64,000 bases of DNA from Streptomyces sp. NBC_01446 (GTDB lineage: Bacteria > Actinomycetota > Actinomycetes > Streptomycetales > Streptomycetaceae), in assembly GCF_026340095.1 (NCBI RefSeq), contig NZ_JAPEPO010000001.1, positions 186,001-250,000 on the forward strand. Direction: 5' to 3'. The translations under genes and the position numbers were made by a program. Below are positions 42,002-50,443 of the stretch, in pieces. The notes under the pieces were generated by a model that had not been told where the DNA came from, made no database searches, and saw only the letters and a program-made list of their open reading frames with translations. Positions within the stretch are counted from its first letter, which is position 1, and each line of letters starts with the position of its first letter.

Positions 42002-42766
42002 ATGTCGGAATGGCTTGTTCTCACCCTCGCGATGGTGGCCGCGTGCGCGGTCGTGCTCGCCGTGACCGTCCTTCAGCAGCGCAGGATCGGTGACGACGAC
42101 GACCCGAGCGAGACCCCGGACGTCATCGAGTACATGACGATGATGATCGGCGTGGTGTACGCGATCGTTTTGGGCCTCGCCATCGCGGGCGTCTGGGAGG
42201 GCCGCAGCGCCGCCCAGGACCACGTACGCAACGAGGCGCAGGCCCTGCACGAGGTCCATGAACGCGTCCGCGTCTACCCGACGGAGGTCAGGACCCGCAT
42301 CCGCGCGGATGTCGACACCTATGTCAGCCACGTCGTCACCACCGAGTGGCGCACGATGAAGAACCAGGGCCATCTCACCGCCGAGGGCACCCGGCTCCTC
42401 GACAAGGTGCGCCACGACGTCACCGACTACCAGCCGAAGACCGACTTCGAGGCGCAGGCCTACCAGCCGCTGCTCGACCAGATCACCGCCGCGGACGACG
42501 CCCGCAACGCGCGCGCGGACTCCACCGGCGCCACCATGCCGGGCGTCGTGTGGTTCGGCCTCATCACGGGAGGGCTCGTCACGATCGGCATGGTCTTCGC
42601 CCTCCAGATCCGCCGGACGGCACGCGAACTGATCCTCGCCGGGCTCTTCTCCGCGCTGATCGCGTTCCTGCTCTTCCTGGTCTGGGACCTCGACGCGCCC
42701 TACAGCCGCGGGGTCGCGGCCACTGTGGAACCGTTCCTCATGCTGTTCCCGCACGCCGGGGGGTGA
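42002..42766 (+). CDS. DUF4239 (bestrophin-like) membrane protein
   Basis: 254 residues. There is an N-terminal helix (WLVLTLAMVAACAVVLAVTV), a second helix (MIGVVYAIVLGLAIAGVWEG), a soluble charged middle rich in helices (about 70-180), and two C-terminal helices (VVWFGLITGGLVTIGMVFAL and LAGLFSALIAFLLFLVWDLD). This is the DUF4239 arrangement, distantly compared to bestrophin channels. An ion-channel role is unproven. Starting 16 bp after the polyproline gene, it is probably co-transcribed with it. Confidence 0.88.
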   Translation: MSEWLVLTLAMVAACAVVLAVTVLQQRRIGDDDDPSETPDVIEYMTMMIGVVYAIVLGLAIAGVWEGRSAAQDHVRNEAQALHEVHERVRVYPTEVRTRIRADVDTYVSHVVTTEWRTMKNQGHLTAEGTRLLDKVRHDVTDYQPKTDFEAQAYQPLLDQITAADDARNARADSTGATMPGVVWFGLITGGLVTIGMVFALQIRRTARELILAGLFSALIAFLLFLVWDLDAPYSRGVAATVEPFLMLFPHAGG

Positions 42767-42793
42767 GACCGGCGGGCCGCGCTCACCTCCGGG

Positions 42794-43006
42794 TCAGCGC
42801 GGCCCGCCCAGCGCCAGCCCCCGCTCGGCCAGCGCCTCGCCGAGGACCCGCAACGCCTTGGGACCCATCCCGTGCAGCGCCTTCAGCTCGTTCACGGGCA
42901 CGTCCGCGAGCTGGGCGAGTTCCGTGTATCCGGCCCCGTTCAGCGCGCGCAGCGCCGGAGCGCCGATCCCGCGCGGAAACCCGGTGGATGCCGTGCCGTC
43001 CGTCAT
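42794..43006 (-). CDS. Small helix-hairpin-helix protein
   Basis: 70 residues from ATG 43006. The sequence GFPRGIGAPALRALNGAGYT, ELAQLADVPVNELKALHGMG, PKALRVLGEAL is a paired helix-hairpin-helix resembling the alpha-CTD of RNA polymerase and the HhH domains that bind DNA nonspecifically. No other domain is present. It is convergent with the DUF4239 gene and divergent from a small hypothetical gene. It is likely a small DNA-binding protein. Confidence 0.8.
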   Translation of the reverse strand: MTDGTASTGFPRGIGAPALRALNGAGYTELAQLADVPVNELKALHGMGPKALRVLGEALAERGLALGGPR

Positions 43007-43071
43007 CACTGCCTGCCTCTCCCAGCGGGGCGCGGGCTGCGCCCGGCGTCCCGGCGACGCACTCTGGTGCC

Positions 43072-43317
43072 ATGACTGCCTGGCACACCCCCATCGTCGT
43101 ACACCCTCCCGCACCCGAGGGCGGGCGGCACGTCACCATGCGGGGGCGGGCCGTCGGGCTCGCGCACAGCGATAAGGACCTGATCCGGCTGCTGCGCTCG
43201 GCGGGGCTCGGCGAGTCCGACATGACGCTCGACGATCCCCATCTGGTCGAGTGGCGCGGCGCGGGCCCGCACGTATGGCACACGATGGGACCCGACGAGC
43301 CGTCACCTGTCGCCTGA
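43072..43317 (+). CDS. Small hypothetical protein, probably real
   Basis: 81 residues from ATG 43072. The sequence has regular amphipathic content, with HVTMRGRAVGLAHSDKDLIR, LLRSAGLGESDMTLDDPHLV and EWRGAGPHVW. No family is recognised. It is divergent from the helix-hairpin-helix gene with 65 bp between the starts. Codon use is normal for the region. The gap from 43318 to 43593 contains nothing recognisable. Confidence 0.55.
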   Translation: MTAWHTPIVVHPPAPEGGRHVTMRGRAVGLAHSDKDLIRLLRSAGLGESDMTLDDPHLVEWRGAGPHVWHTMGPDEPSPVA

Positions 43318-43593
43318 CCGGCGCACACCGTTGCCCCGTTCGCCCTACGCGGATCGCGGCCGTCCGGGCCCGTACACGGCGTTCCGGGCATCGCCGGCGG
43401 AATTCGTAGGGGCTGATATGGCCGCAGGCCACGGGCTGTCAGGAATCTTTGACGACCCGGAGTCGTATGGCACACCGCATTCCTGGCCGCCACCCGTTCG
43501 CTCCCGCGCTGTCGCCCGCCGCGTGCGCCTCGCTTAGCGTTTTCGTGAGCGCAACTGTCGCGGTATCGCCGCCGCGTCGAGAGGGGTGAACGA

Positions 43594-44256
43594 ATGTCTT
43601 CGTCCCAGCCGGCCGAGGAGGAGGGTCAGCAGAGGAAGCGCGCGCCGTGGGGCGTGATCGCGCTGGTTCTGCTCACCGGAATCGCGCTGATCCGCAATGG
43701 ATCGGGGGAATTCGACCTCGGTCCCCCGCAGCCCGCTTCGGCGGCGGCAGGAGATTTCCGCGCCCCGTCCAGTCCCGGCGCGACGGCGCCGAAGCCGTTG
43801 CCGTTCTCCGTGGCGGAGCGGGTGCGGATCCCGGCGATCCAGGTGGATGCCCCGGTCACGCCCGTAGGGGTCGATCCGGACGGCTGGGTGGACGCCCCGC
43901 CGCCCGAGGACCCGAATCTCGCGGGCTGGTTCACCGGTGGCGTGACTCCGGGCGAGAAGGGCACCGCCGTCATCGTCGGCCATGTCGACAACCAGCAGGG
44001 GCCCGCGGTCTTCTACGGCCTCGGCTCGCTCAAAAAGGGAAATCGCGTCCAGGTCGTGCGCAAGGACCAGAAGACCGCCGTGTTCGAGATCTACGGCATC
44101 AAGGTCTTCGAGAAGGCGAATTTCCCGGGTAATCGCGTCTACGGCAGTACGGGAGCGCCCGAACTGAGAGTGATCACGTGCGGCGGCGGATTCTCCGAGC
44201 AGAACGGCTACGACGGGAATGTCGTCGTCTTCGCCCGCCTGGTCGAGGTGCGCTGA
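43594..44256 (+). CDS. Class F sortase
   Basis: 220 residues: an N-terminal membrane anchor (RAPWGVIALVLLTGIALI), a disordered linker and a sortase domain. Catalytic residues are visible: His in TAVIVGHVDNQQGPAVF near residue 127, Cys in LRVITCGGGF near 192 and Arg in the C-terminal part. The short barrel with this Cys context matches class F sortases of actinobacteria, housekeeping transpeptidases that attach proteins to the cell wall. No LPxTG substrate gene is adjacent. It is convergent with the deacetylase gene. Confidence 0.9.
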   Translation: MSSSQPAEEEGQQRKRAPWGVIALVLLTGIALIRNGSGEFDLGPPQPASAAAGDFRAPSSPGATAPKPLPFSVAERVRIPAIQVDAPVTPVGVDPDGWVDAPPPEDPNLAGWFTGGVTPGEKGTAVIVGHVDNQQGPAVFYGLGSLKKGNRVQVVRKDQKTAVFEIYGIKVFEKANFPGNRVYGSTGAPELRVITCGGGFSEQNGYDGNVVVFARLVEVR

Positions 44257-44277
44257 CCCGGCGGGCGAAATCCCGCC

Positions 44278-45099
44278 TCAGACTCCCCGACGCCTGGGCA
44301 CCGTGATGCGGTAGCCCGAGTCGAGGAGTTCCGGCAGAAAGATGCGCAGGGCGGCAACACTCTGGGAGCGGTTGCCGCCCGCGTCATGACTGAGGACCAC
44401 CACGCCGGGGGCCGCCCCGGCCCGGACCGCCCGGACGATGGAGCGGGTGCCCGGCTCCGACCAGTCGTTGGTGTCGACGGTCCACGCGAGGGGTTCCATG
44501 CCGAGCTCAGCGCCGATGCGGAACGCGTTGCGGTTCCAGGCGCCGTACGGCGCGCGGAACCAGGCGGGCGGCTCGCCGATCGTGTCGTCGATGATCTCGC
44601 AGGTCCGCTCGATCTCGGAGCGCATCGCCGCGCGCGACATTTCGGTCAGGAGGGGGTGCGTCCAGGTGTGGTTGCCGACGATGTGCCCGTCGTCGGCCAT
44701 CTCGCGCAGCAGGTCCTTGTTCCACTCGACCTGTTCCCCGCAGACGAAGAACATGGCGCGGACGTCGTGCTCACGCAGCGTCCGCAGGATGTGCGGGGTG
44801 TAGAGCGGGTCGGGTCCGTCGTCGAAGGTGAGGACCATGCTCTCGTCGTGGGTGTCCATCTGCAGGATCGGCTCGTGCCGAACCGGCAGCCGGGTAGGCG
44901 CCGCGTGCGGCGGACCGTATCCGGCCAGGGGCTGGAGGCGGTACGTGGACGGCCGCATCGCCTTCGCGGCCTGCGGCCCCGCGGCAGGGGCGCTCGGGCG
45001 GCCGGGGGCGCCGGTGCAGCCGGCGACGGCGCCGAGGCCGAGGAGCGCCACGCCGCGGAACAGGGCCCGCCGCCCTGGATTGTTCTGATCCGGTTTCAT
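44278..45099 (-). CDS. Lipoprotein polysaccharide deacetylase
   Basis: 273 residues from ATG 45099. A twin-arginine-like start (GRRALFRGVALLGLGAVAGC) ends in a lipobox at Cys28. The NodB domain contains MVLTFDDGPDPLYTPHILRT near residue 88, the metal HxxxH in GNHTWTHPLLTEM near 140, FRAPYGAWN near 180 and VDTNDW near 208. It probably deacetylates peptidoglycan or a surface polysaccharide at the cell surface. It is divergent from uspA, with 157 bp between the starts. Confidence 0.92.
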   Translation of the reverse strand: MKPDQNNPGRRALFRGVALLGLGAVAGCTGAPGRPSAPAAGPQAAKAMRPSTYRLQPLAGYGPPHAAPTRLPVRHEPILQMDTHDESMVLTFDDGPDPLYTPHILRTLREHDVRAMFFVCGEQVEWNKDLLREMADDGHIVGNHTWTHPLLTEMSRAAMRSEIERTCEIIDDTIGEPPAWFRAPYGAWNRNAFRIGAELGMEPLAWTVDTNDWSEPGTRSIVRAVRAGAAPGVVVLSHDAGGNRSQSVAALRIFLPELLDSGYRITVPRRRGV

Positions 45100-45256
45100 G
45101 ACTAATGCGTCGCACGGCGCCCGACGCGGGCCGCATTCCAACGCCGCGCCCCCTCCCGAAAGCACCCGATGGGACCAGCAGCGCCCGAGGCGGCCCGTAC
45201 GGAAAGGCTCGCCCCCATGGCCTGCGGGACCTGGGGTTTCCGCTAGCCTCACCGCT

Positions 45257-45718
45257 GTGAACGCAGAGCAGCCACACCAGTTCGAACGCGGTACCGACGG
45301 CCCCAAGGTGATCGTGGTCGGGGTGGACGGCTCCGACTCCTCGCTGCGCGCCGCGTCCTACGCCGGGGGCCTCGCGCGCCGTCAGCGCGCTCTCCTCGCC
45401 GTCGTCTACGTCCAGCCCGTCATGGCCGCCGGCGCCGCGCTCGGCGTCCCCGTGGCCGACACCACGGACGAGATCGCCGAGGGTCTGATCGCCGAGATCA
45501 GGGAGGCGGCGGAGCGGGTGAAGGACATATTCGAGGTGCGCTGGGAGTTCCACACCTTCCGCGGCGACCCGTACAACGGCCTGGTCACCGCCGCCGACGA
45601 CCTGAAGGCGGACGCCGTGGTCGTCGGCGCGTCCGAGCAGGCGGGACACCGCATCGTCGGGTCGGTCGCGATCCGGCTGGTGAAAGCCGGGCGCTGGCCC
45701 GTCACCGTGGTCCCGTAA
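45257..45718 (+). CDS. Universal stress protein (UspA family)
   Basis: 153 residues from GTG 45257. The fold begins KVIVVGVDGSDSSLRAASYA. The ATP-binding signature near the end, VVVGASEQAGHRIVGSVAIR with LVKAGRWPVTVVP, is similar to GxxG-N9-G(S/T). It would bind ATP and act in stress or dormancy responses. It is a single gene, and downstream lies the second IS605-type element. Confidence 0.9.
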   Translation: MNAEQPHQFERGTDGPKVIVVGVDGSDSSLRAASYAGGLARRQRALLAVVYVQPVMAAGAALGVPVADTTDEIAEGLIAEIREAAERVKDIFEVRWEFHTFRGDPYNGLVTAADDLKADAVVVGASEQAGHRIVGSVAIRLVKAGRWPVTVVP

Positions 45719-45836
45719 CCGCCCCCGAACCCTCGGGCGTGCCGTCTTCCTCAGTCGCAGCGGCTGGGCCATCATGATCGCCCGTCAGCCCACTGCCGTC
45801 CGCGAAGAGGTCGAGCACCTGGCCGGTCTTGTCTTC

Positions 45837-46273
45837 AGACCACTGGACGCTGTTGATTCTCGATGTACTGCTTGACGGCGGTCAGTGGTGCTCCGTCGCA
45901 GGACCCGGCGAAGTAGGAGCCGGACCAGAAGTGTCCGCCCCACAGGTAACGGCGGACGTGCGTGCTGTACTCCTGGCGGAGCCTGCGGGAGGAGACGCCC
46001 TTGAGGGAGTTGACCAGCTTGGAGAGCTAGACTTTCGGCGGGCAGTGCACGAGCAGGTGTACATGGTCCTGCTCGCCGTTGAACTGTTTGAGTTCGGCCT
46101 CGAAGTCCCCGCAGACCTCGCGCATGATCTCCTCGGTGCGCGTCAGCATGGCGTCGGTGAATGCGTTGCGCCGGCACTTGGTGACAAAAAAACCAAGTGG
46201 GCGTGCAGGTTGTGAACGACGTGGCGCCGGTGCGCACATCAGGATGAGGGTTCAGGTTCCATCGTGGTGACAT
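45837..46273 (-). pseudogene. tnpA: tnpA (Y1 HUH transposase), inactivated by frameshifts and a stop
   Basis: ATG 46273 begins MSPRWNLNPHPDVRTG. A frame change then leads to RHVVHNLHAHLVF, and a run of seven T on the coding strand (46185-46191 region) shifts the frame again before VTKCRRNAFTDAMLTRTEE. The HUH motif is present in GEQDHVHLLVH. After PPKV an amber codon interrupts LSKLVNSLKG. The catalytic-tyrosine helix AVKQYIENQQRPV still exists near the 3' end. With at least two frame breaks and one stop, the protein cannot be made whole, so transposition would need a TnpA from elsewhere. Confidence 0.88.
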
Positions 46274-46290
46274 AAGCCAAATGTCGTAGA

Positions 46291-47619
46291 GTGATCGTGA
46301 TGGACGAACTTGTCTGGGAGAAGCGGCAGTTCGGGCACCGTGCCCGGCTGGCGGTGACGCCTGCACAGGCCCGGCTCATGGACGACCAGGCGCACGCCGC
46401 ACGAGCGATGTGGAATCAGCTCCACGACCTGTGGCAGATGACGCCGAGGTGTCAGCGCTCCCTGACGCGCTTGGATCAGACCGTGCGGCAGGCGCGCAAG
46501 GAGATCGACTGGTATGCGGTGCTGCCCGCGCAGGCCGCGCAGGCAGTCTTGAAGACGTACGTCCAGGCGTGGCGGAACTGCTGGAACCGGCGGGCGGACG
46601 AGCCGAACTTCAAGGCCCGTTTGCGCACCGTCATGTCCGTCGACATCCCGCAGGGCCGCGATCTCCAGATCAAGCGGGTGCACCGCCGTTGGGGCATGGT
46701 CAACATTCCCAAGGTCGGTCGGGTCCGCTTCCGCTGGACCAAGGTTCTCCCGGTCGGCAAGCTCGCCAACAGGGAGAATCGGATCACCGGGGCGCGGTTG
46801 GTCAAAGACGGACTCGGATGGCATATCGCCTTCCGTGTCCTGACTCTGGAATCAAAGCCTGAGCCGCACACCGGCCCTGAGATCGGCATCGATGCCGGGG
46901 TCAATCTTCCCCTTGCCCTGTCCGATGGCAACCATCAGGATCACGGACGACCCGCCCGGCTCCCGGATGGCACCGCCAACCGGGACAAGTGGCTGAACCC
47001 GGATGAAAAGGCCAAGCTGCTCCGCCTCGAACAACGGGCCGCGCACCGCAAGTCCTTCCGCAAGCCGAAGGAGCGCAGCTCCAACCGGCTGAACCACACC
47101 TACGACCAGATCAAGCAGCTCCGCGCAAAAGCCACGCGCCGAGTCGTTGACTGGCAGCACAAGACCACCACCGGTATCGCCCAGCAGTACGGCACGGTCG
47201 TGGTCGAACAACTCAACATCACGAACATGGTCAAGTCGGCCAAGGGCACCATCGAGGAACCCGGGACAAACGTCGCGCAGAAGTCCGGCCTGAACCGCTC
47301 CATCAGCCAGGAGGCATGGGGCCGCACCGTGACGATGCTGACGTACAAGACTGGCCGCTATGGCGGCACCCTGCACAGGGTTCCCGCCCCTGGCACTTCC
47401 CTGCGCTGCTCCGCATGCGGCTTCCTCACGCCCGGCAGCCGGGAAGGCCAGGCCACGTTCGTGTGCAAGAACCCAGACTGCGGCTGGTCCGGCAACGCCG
47501 ACTGGAACGCGGCCCGGAACATCTTGCACCTGTACCGGATCGGCCTCGTGGCGATCCCGGCTGCCGGGAGGGCAGTCGTCAGGCGCACCCGCGGCGCCAA
47601 GCCCGCCACCGCAAGGTAG
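46291..47619 (+). CDS. tnpB: TnpB RNA-guided nuclease (intact)
   Basis: 442 residues if started at GTG 46291; ATG 46300 is equally likely, and TAGAGT at 46287-46292 would fit a -10 for a near-leaderless transcript. The RuvC-like core is complete: GPEIGIDAGVNLPLAL (first Asp), YGTVVVEQLNITNMVKS (Glu) and NPDCGWSGNADWNAARNILH (last Asp). A zinc ribbon has RCSACGFLTPGSREGQATFV with CKN..C. TnpB uses an omega RNA from the right end to cut target DNA. The gene overlaps no other and the right-end hairpin lies 9 bp after its stop, so this nuclease could still be active without TnpA. Confidence 0.93.
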   Translation: MIVMDELVWEKRQFGHRARLAVTPAQARLMDDQAHAARAMWNQLHDLWQMTPRCQRSLTRLDQTVRQARKEIDWYAVLPAQAAQAVLKTYVQAWRNCWNRRADEPNFKARLRTVMSVDIPQGRDLQIKRVHRRWGMVNIPKVGRVRFRWTKVLPVGKLANRENRITGARLVKDGLGWHIAFRVLTLESKPEPHTGPEIGIDAGVNLPLALSDGNHQDHGRPARLPDGTANRDKWLNPDEKAKLLRLEQRAAHRKSFRKPKERSSNRLNHTYDQIKQLRAKATRRVVDWQHKTTTGIAQQYGTVVVEQLNITNMVKSAKGTIEEPGTNVAQKSGLNRSISQEAWGRTVTMLTYKTGRYGGTLHRVPAPGTSLRCSACGFLTPGSREGQATFVCKNPDCGWSGNADWNAARNILHLYRIGLVAIPAAGRAVVRRTRGAKPATAR

Positions 47620-47627
47620 GTGGGAAT

Positions 47628-47655
47628 CTCCTCCCTGAGCTTGCGAAGGGAGGAG
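47628..47655 (+). other. Right-end hairpin of the second IS605-type element (omega-RNA 3' region)
   Basis: CTCCTCCC (47628-47635) and GGGAGGAG (47648-47655) form an 8-bp stem with a 12-base loop, followed by AGCACTTCAATTCAG. In tnpB elements this is the 3' scaffold of the omega RNA. The flanking sequence from about 47665 onward (CAGCTACTCGTACAAGAG) would be the built-in guide. The exact end is not fixed by the sequence. Confidence 0.65.
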
Positions 47656-47743
47656 AGCACTTCAATTCAGCTACTCGTACAAGAGGTCGGAGCTGGCGAA
47701 GACGGACCCGCTGACGAAGTCCTGACCGCTACCCGCCCGTCGC

Positions 47744-48976
47744 CTACCGGCCCATCGTCAGGCCGTCCTTGGCGGCACCGCGGCTGAGGACGGCCTGACT
47801 GATCCGGTCGCGGACGTCCGTCAGGCCGAGGCCGTCGTGGATGGACTGGTTGACGTTGATCACGCGCTTCGAGCCGAGGTTGAACCACTGCGGGATGAAC
47901 TCGGCCTTGCGCACCTCCCAGCGCCCGCCGGGCCGCTCCGGCGGCGCGAAGGTGAAGCGGCCGATGGTGCCCTCGTTGCCGCGCGCGTCCTGCGCGCCGT
48001 CGGTGTTGAACATCTCGCCGGCGATCTGGTCGCCCATGCCGTAGACCACCCAGGTGCCGTTGACCTTCTCGTACGCCTGCGGGACGTGCGCGTGCGTGCC
48101 GAGGATCAGGTCGATGTCGGGGCGGCCGTCCGTGCGCGAAGCGGTGAGCTCGTCGCCGAGTCGCAACTGGTCCTCGTCCGGCTCCTCCTGCCACTCGGTG
48201 CCCCAGTGCAGGGAGAGGACGACCACGTCCGCGCCCGCCTTGCGGGCCGCCCGCGCGTCTTTGACGATCCTCTGACGGTCAATCACATTGACGGCCCACG
48301 GGCGCCCTTTGGGCAGCGGGAGGCCGTTCGTGTCGTACGTGTACGCGAGGTGGGCGACCTTGGCGCCACCGGCGCGCAGCCACGCGGGGCTGCTGCCCTC
48401 GGCGGCGGTGCGGGCCGAGCCCGTGTGGCTGATGCCCGCGCGGTCCATGGCGCCGAGGGTGCGGTCGATACCGGCGGCGCCGTCGTCGAGGGCGTGGCTA
48501 GAGGCCGTGGAACAGGCGTCGTAGCCCGTGTCGCGCAGCCCCTTGGCGACCTCGGGCGGGGACTTGAAGGTCGGGGAGCCGGTGTAGTGGCCGCCCGCGC
48601 CGTAGATCGTCTCCATGTGGCAGATCGCCAGATCCGCCTTGGAGATGACCGGCTGCACGGCGGACAGCATCGGCGCGAAGTCGTAGCCGTCGCCGCTCGC
48701 GTCGGTCTTCGCCTGCTCGATGATCGACGCGTGAGGCAGTACGTCGCCGGAGGCGACCAGCGTGAAGCCGCGCTGCCCGTCGGTGGCGCCGCCGGCGGCC
48801 GACGGCGCCGGGGCGCCGGTGCCGTGGGGGGCCGCGCGGTGTGCGCCGTCCTCGGGCGCGGAGCAGCCCGCGCCCGCCGCGATCAGTGCGGCGGCCAGGA
48901 CCACTGCGCCCTGCCGTGCGTGCCGCGTGCGCCGGGTGTGTCCCGTGTGCCTTGTGCCGCGTCTGCGGTGCGTCAT
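47744..48976 (-). CDS. CapA-family (poly-gamma-glutamate-type) lipoprotein metallophosphatase
   Basis: 410 residues. An Arg/His/Thr-rich start leads to a lipobox at AGAGC (Cys38), then a CapA/calcineurin-like domain: FTLVASGDVLPHASIIEQAK near residue 72, KADLAICHMETIYG near 113, SSHALDDGAAGIDRTL near 160, VVVLSLHWGTEWQEEPDED near 255, and LILGTHAHVPQAYEKVNG near 292. These histidines and Asp build the dinuclear metal site. CapA proteins act in exopolymer synthesis or export, but the lone gene makes a surface phosphatase role equally possible. The upstream gap (48977-49201) holds no gene. Confidence 0.88.
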   Translation of the reverse strand: MTHRRRGTRHTGHTRRTRHARQGAVVLAAALIAAGAGCSAPEDGAHRAAPHGTGAPAPSAAGGATDGQRGFTLVASGDVLPHASIIEQAKTDASGDGYDFAPMLSAVQPVISKADLAICHMETIYGAGGHYTGSPTFKSPPEVAKGLRDTGYDACSTASSHALDDGAAGIDRTLGAMDRAGISHTGSARTAAEGSSPAWLRAGGAKVAHLAYTYDTNGLPLPKGRPWAVNVIDRQRIVKDARAARKAGADVVVLSLHWGTEWQEEPDEDQLRLGDELTASRTDGRPDIDLILGTHAHVPQAYEKVNGTWVVYGMGDQIAGEMFNTDGAQDARGNEGTIGRFTFAPPERPGGRWEVRKAEFIPQWFNLGSKRVINVNQSIHDGLGLTDVRDRISQAVLSRGAAKDGLTMGR

Positions 48977-49201
48977 CGATCAAGCTCCCGATTCGGTGCA
49001 TAAGGTGATTTTCGACATAGGCATAGACGTACGGGCGTCAGGCCGAGTCAAGGCTCCATACCGCCGCAGTCCCCGGAACGGCGTCACGTTCCGAGGCAGT
49101 CGGCCCCGTTCACCGCACCGCTCGCCGACCGCATCGACCGCCCGTCGCAGACCGCCGCCCCCGCTCTGGGCGTGAGCAGCGTGCTGCGCTGCCATACGGC
49201 C

Positions 49202-49756
49202 ATGACGACCGCCATGAAGACCGAAGGACCCGACCACACGGCAGAACATGTGCTGGCCGAGCTCCAGCGCGAGCACGGCAGGCCGCTTCTCTCCTTCCTC
49301 CTGCGACTGTGCGACGGCGACCGGCAGCGGGCGGAAGACCTGGTCCAGGAGACGTTCGTACGCGCCTGGCAGCATCCGGAGGCGCTGCGCGCCGACTACG
49401 AGTCCGTGCGGCCGTGGCTGTTCACCGTCGGCCGCAGGCTGGCCATAGACGCCCGGCGCGCGCGGCTCGCCCGGCCCCCGGAGATCGGCGGCACCGTCCT
49501 GGAGAGCGCGCGGGTCTGCGCCGACCACGCGGAGCGCTCGGCGGCCGCGCTCGACGTCCGTGAGGCCGTGGCGACGCTCAGCCCGGAGCACCGGGCGGTG
49601 CTCCTCCACGTGTACTTCCGGGGCGCCTCCGTGGCCGAGGCTGCCGCGGCGCTCGGGATCCCGCCCGGTACCGTGAAGTCCCGCGCGTACTACGCGCTGC
49701 GCGCACTGCGCAGGGTGCTCCCGGGCTACGAGGCGAACACGGCCGCCCCGCATTGA
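49202..49756 (+). CDS. ECF-type sigma factor
   Basis: 184 residues from ATG 49202 (ATG 49214 is also possible). Region 2 is RPLLSFLLRLCDGDRQRAED and LVQETFVRAWQHPEALRADY with VRPWLFTVGRRLAIDARRAR. Region 4 is AVATLSPEHRAVLLHVYFRG and ASVAEAAAALGIPPGTVKSR. The DLVQETFVRAW and WLFTVGRRLAID motifs place it in the SigK/SigL-like ECF group. No anti-sigma gene is adjacent; the nearest zinc-finger anti-sigma factor is at 54523. Confidence 0.9.
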   Translation: MTTAMKTEGPDHTAEHVLAELQREHGRPLLSFLLRLCDGDRQRAEDLVQETFVRAWQHPEALRADYESVRPWLFTVGRRLAIDARRARLARPPEIGGTVLESARVCADHAERSAAALDVREAVATLSPEHRAVLLHVYFRGASVAEAAAALGIPPGTVKSRAYYALRALRRVLPGYEANTAAPH

Positions 49757-49900
49757 AACCGGACGGCAGGTCAAGCCTCCGTAAAGCGCCTTGCCCGGTG
49801 CCCCGGTCCTCGATTGAGTAATCGGCTGTCCTCCCCTGCCCGGTCGGACGCGAGGGCCCGGGGGCCGGCGGAGCGCATGACCGGAGGAAGGCAGGAAGGG

Positions 49901-50419
49901 ATGTTGCACGGGAGCAAGGAAGGCACATCGGGCGCCGGCGGCGGCGAACTGACGGTGCCGATGGCGTGGTTGTACGCCGAGTACATCGCCGATGAGCTGC
50001 TGCGCACCGGTGATCTGATGCCGCCCACGTCCTTCGAGTTCCGGGCCGGGCGCGACGCACTCGCACTGACGATCTTCCTGTCGGACACGGACGGCGAGCT
50101 GTCCGGCATCCGGGTCGTGTCCCAGCTGGAGAACTGGCTGTCACTGACGGCGTACGACCAGCCGTGGCAGTACTGGGTACGGGAGCACATGGCGCGCCTT
50201 GCCGCGCAGGCGCTCGATGAGAACAGACCTTCGCCGGACCTCGAACTGGCCGAGGCGGCGTGGCGGTGGCTGGAGGAGACGGAGCTGCTGGCTCCCGATC
50301 TGGACTCGGTGCCGGGCCGCGGGCCGCTGCCCGACGAAGGGGACGACGGGCCGCAGGTGTGGACACCGGCGTGGCAGCTCGGGCTGCCGCTGGGCCATCT
50401 GGCGATCCATCTGTTCTGA
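49901..50419 (+). CDS. Hypothetical acidic protein
   Basis: 172 residues from ATG 49901, preceded by GGAGGAAGG at 49883-49891. The sequence is acidic and rich in Trp and Leu: VPMAWLYAEYIADELLRTGD, SFEFRAGRDALALTIFLSDT, WLEETELLAPDLDSV and AWQLGLPLGHLAIHLF. No family is recognised and no membrane helix is seen. It is convergent with the histidine-kinase gene, 24 bp away. Conserved-looking composition supports a real gene. Confidence 0.65.
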   Translation: MLHGSKEGTSGAGGGELTVPMAWLYAEYIADELLRTGDLMPPTSFEFRAGRDALALTIFLSDTDGELSGIRVVSQLENWLSLTAYDQPWQYWVREHMARLAAQALDENRPSPDLELAEAAWRWLEETELLAPDLDSVPGRGPLPDEGDDGPQVWTPAWQLGLPLGHLAIHLF

Positions 50420-50443
50420 GGCCCCCTGCGGCCGCTGCGCCCG

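Larger units (their letters stand above)
45760..47665 (+). mobile_element. Second IS200/IS605-type element: broken tnpA, intact tnpB
   Basis: Contains a divergent tnpA (minus, 46273-45837) and tnpB (plus, 46291-47619), followed by a right-end hairpin at 47628-47655. The left boundary is uncertain: an imperfect hairpin GGCTGGGC...GCCCGTCAGCC near 45766-45789 is a candidate left end but could be the uspA terminator. The element occupies the gap between uspA and the capA-like gene. It has the same tnpA/tnpB layout as the copy at 9.7-13 kb, but its tnpB is only distantly similar. Confidence 0.8.

Noticed and set aside
45760..45800. Firm left end of the second IS605-type element at the GGCTGGGC/GCCCGTCAGCC hairpin
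   Set aside because: The hairpin is imperfect and equally compatible with a uspA terminator, so the boundary is given only as approximate.
47672..47730. Minus-strand reading SGQDFVSGSVFASSDLLYE just past the second element's right end, as a gene fragment
   Set aside because: It looks like a natural C-terminus but is only 19 codons, in a different frame from the capA-like gene and with no recognisable parent. Not annotated.
48980..49909. 309-codon open frame on the minus strand across the sigma factor gene
   Set aside because: High GC leaves many open antisense frames. The plus-strand frame has clear sigma region 2 and 4 motifs.
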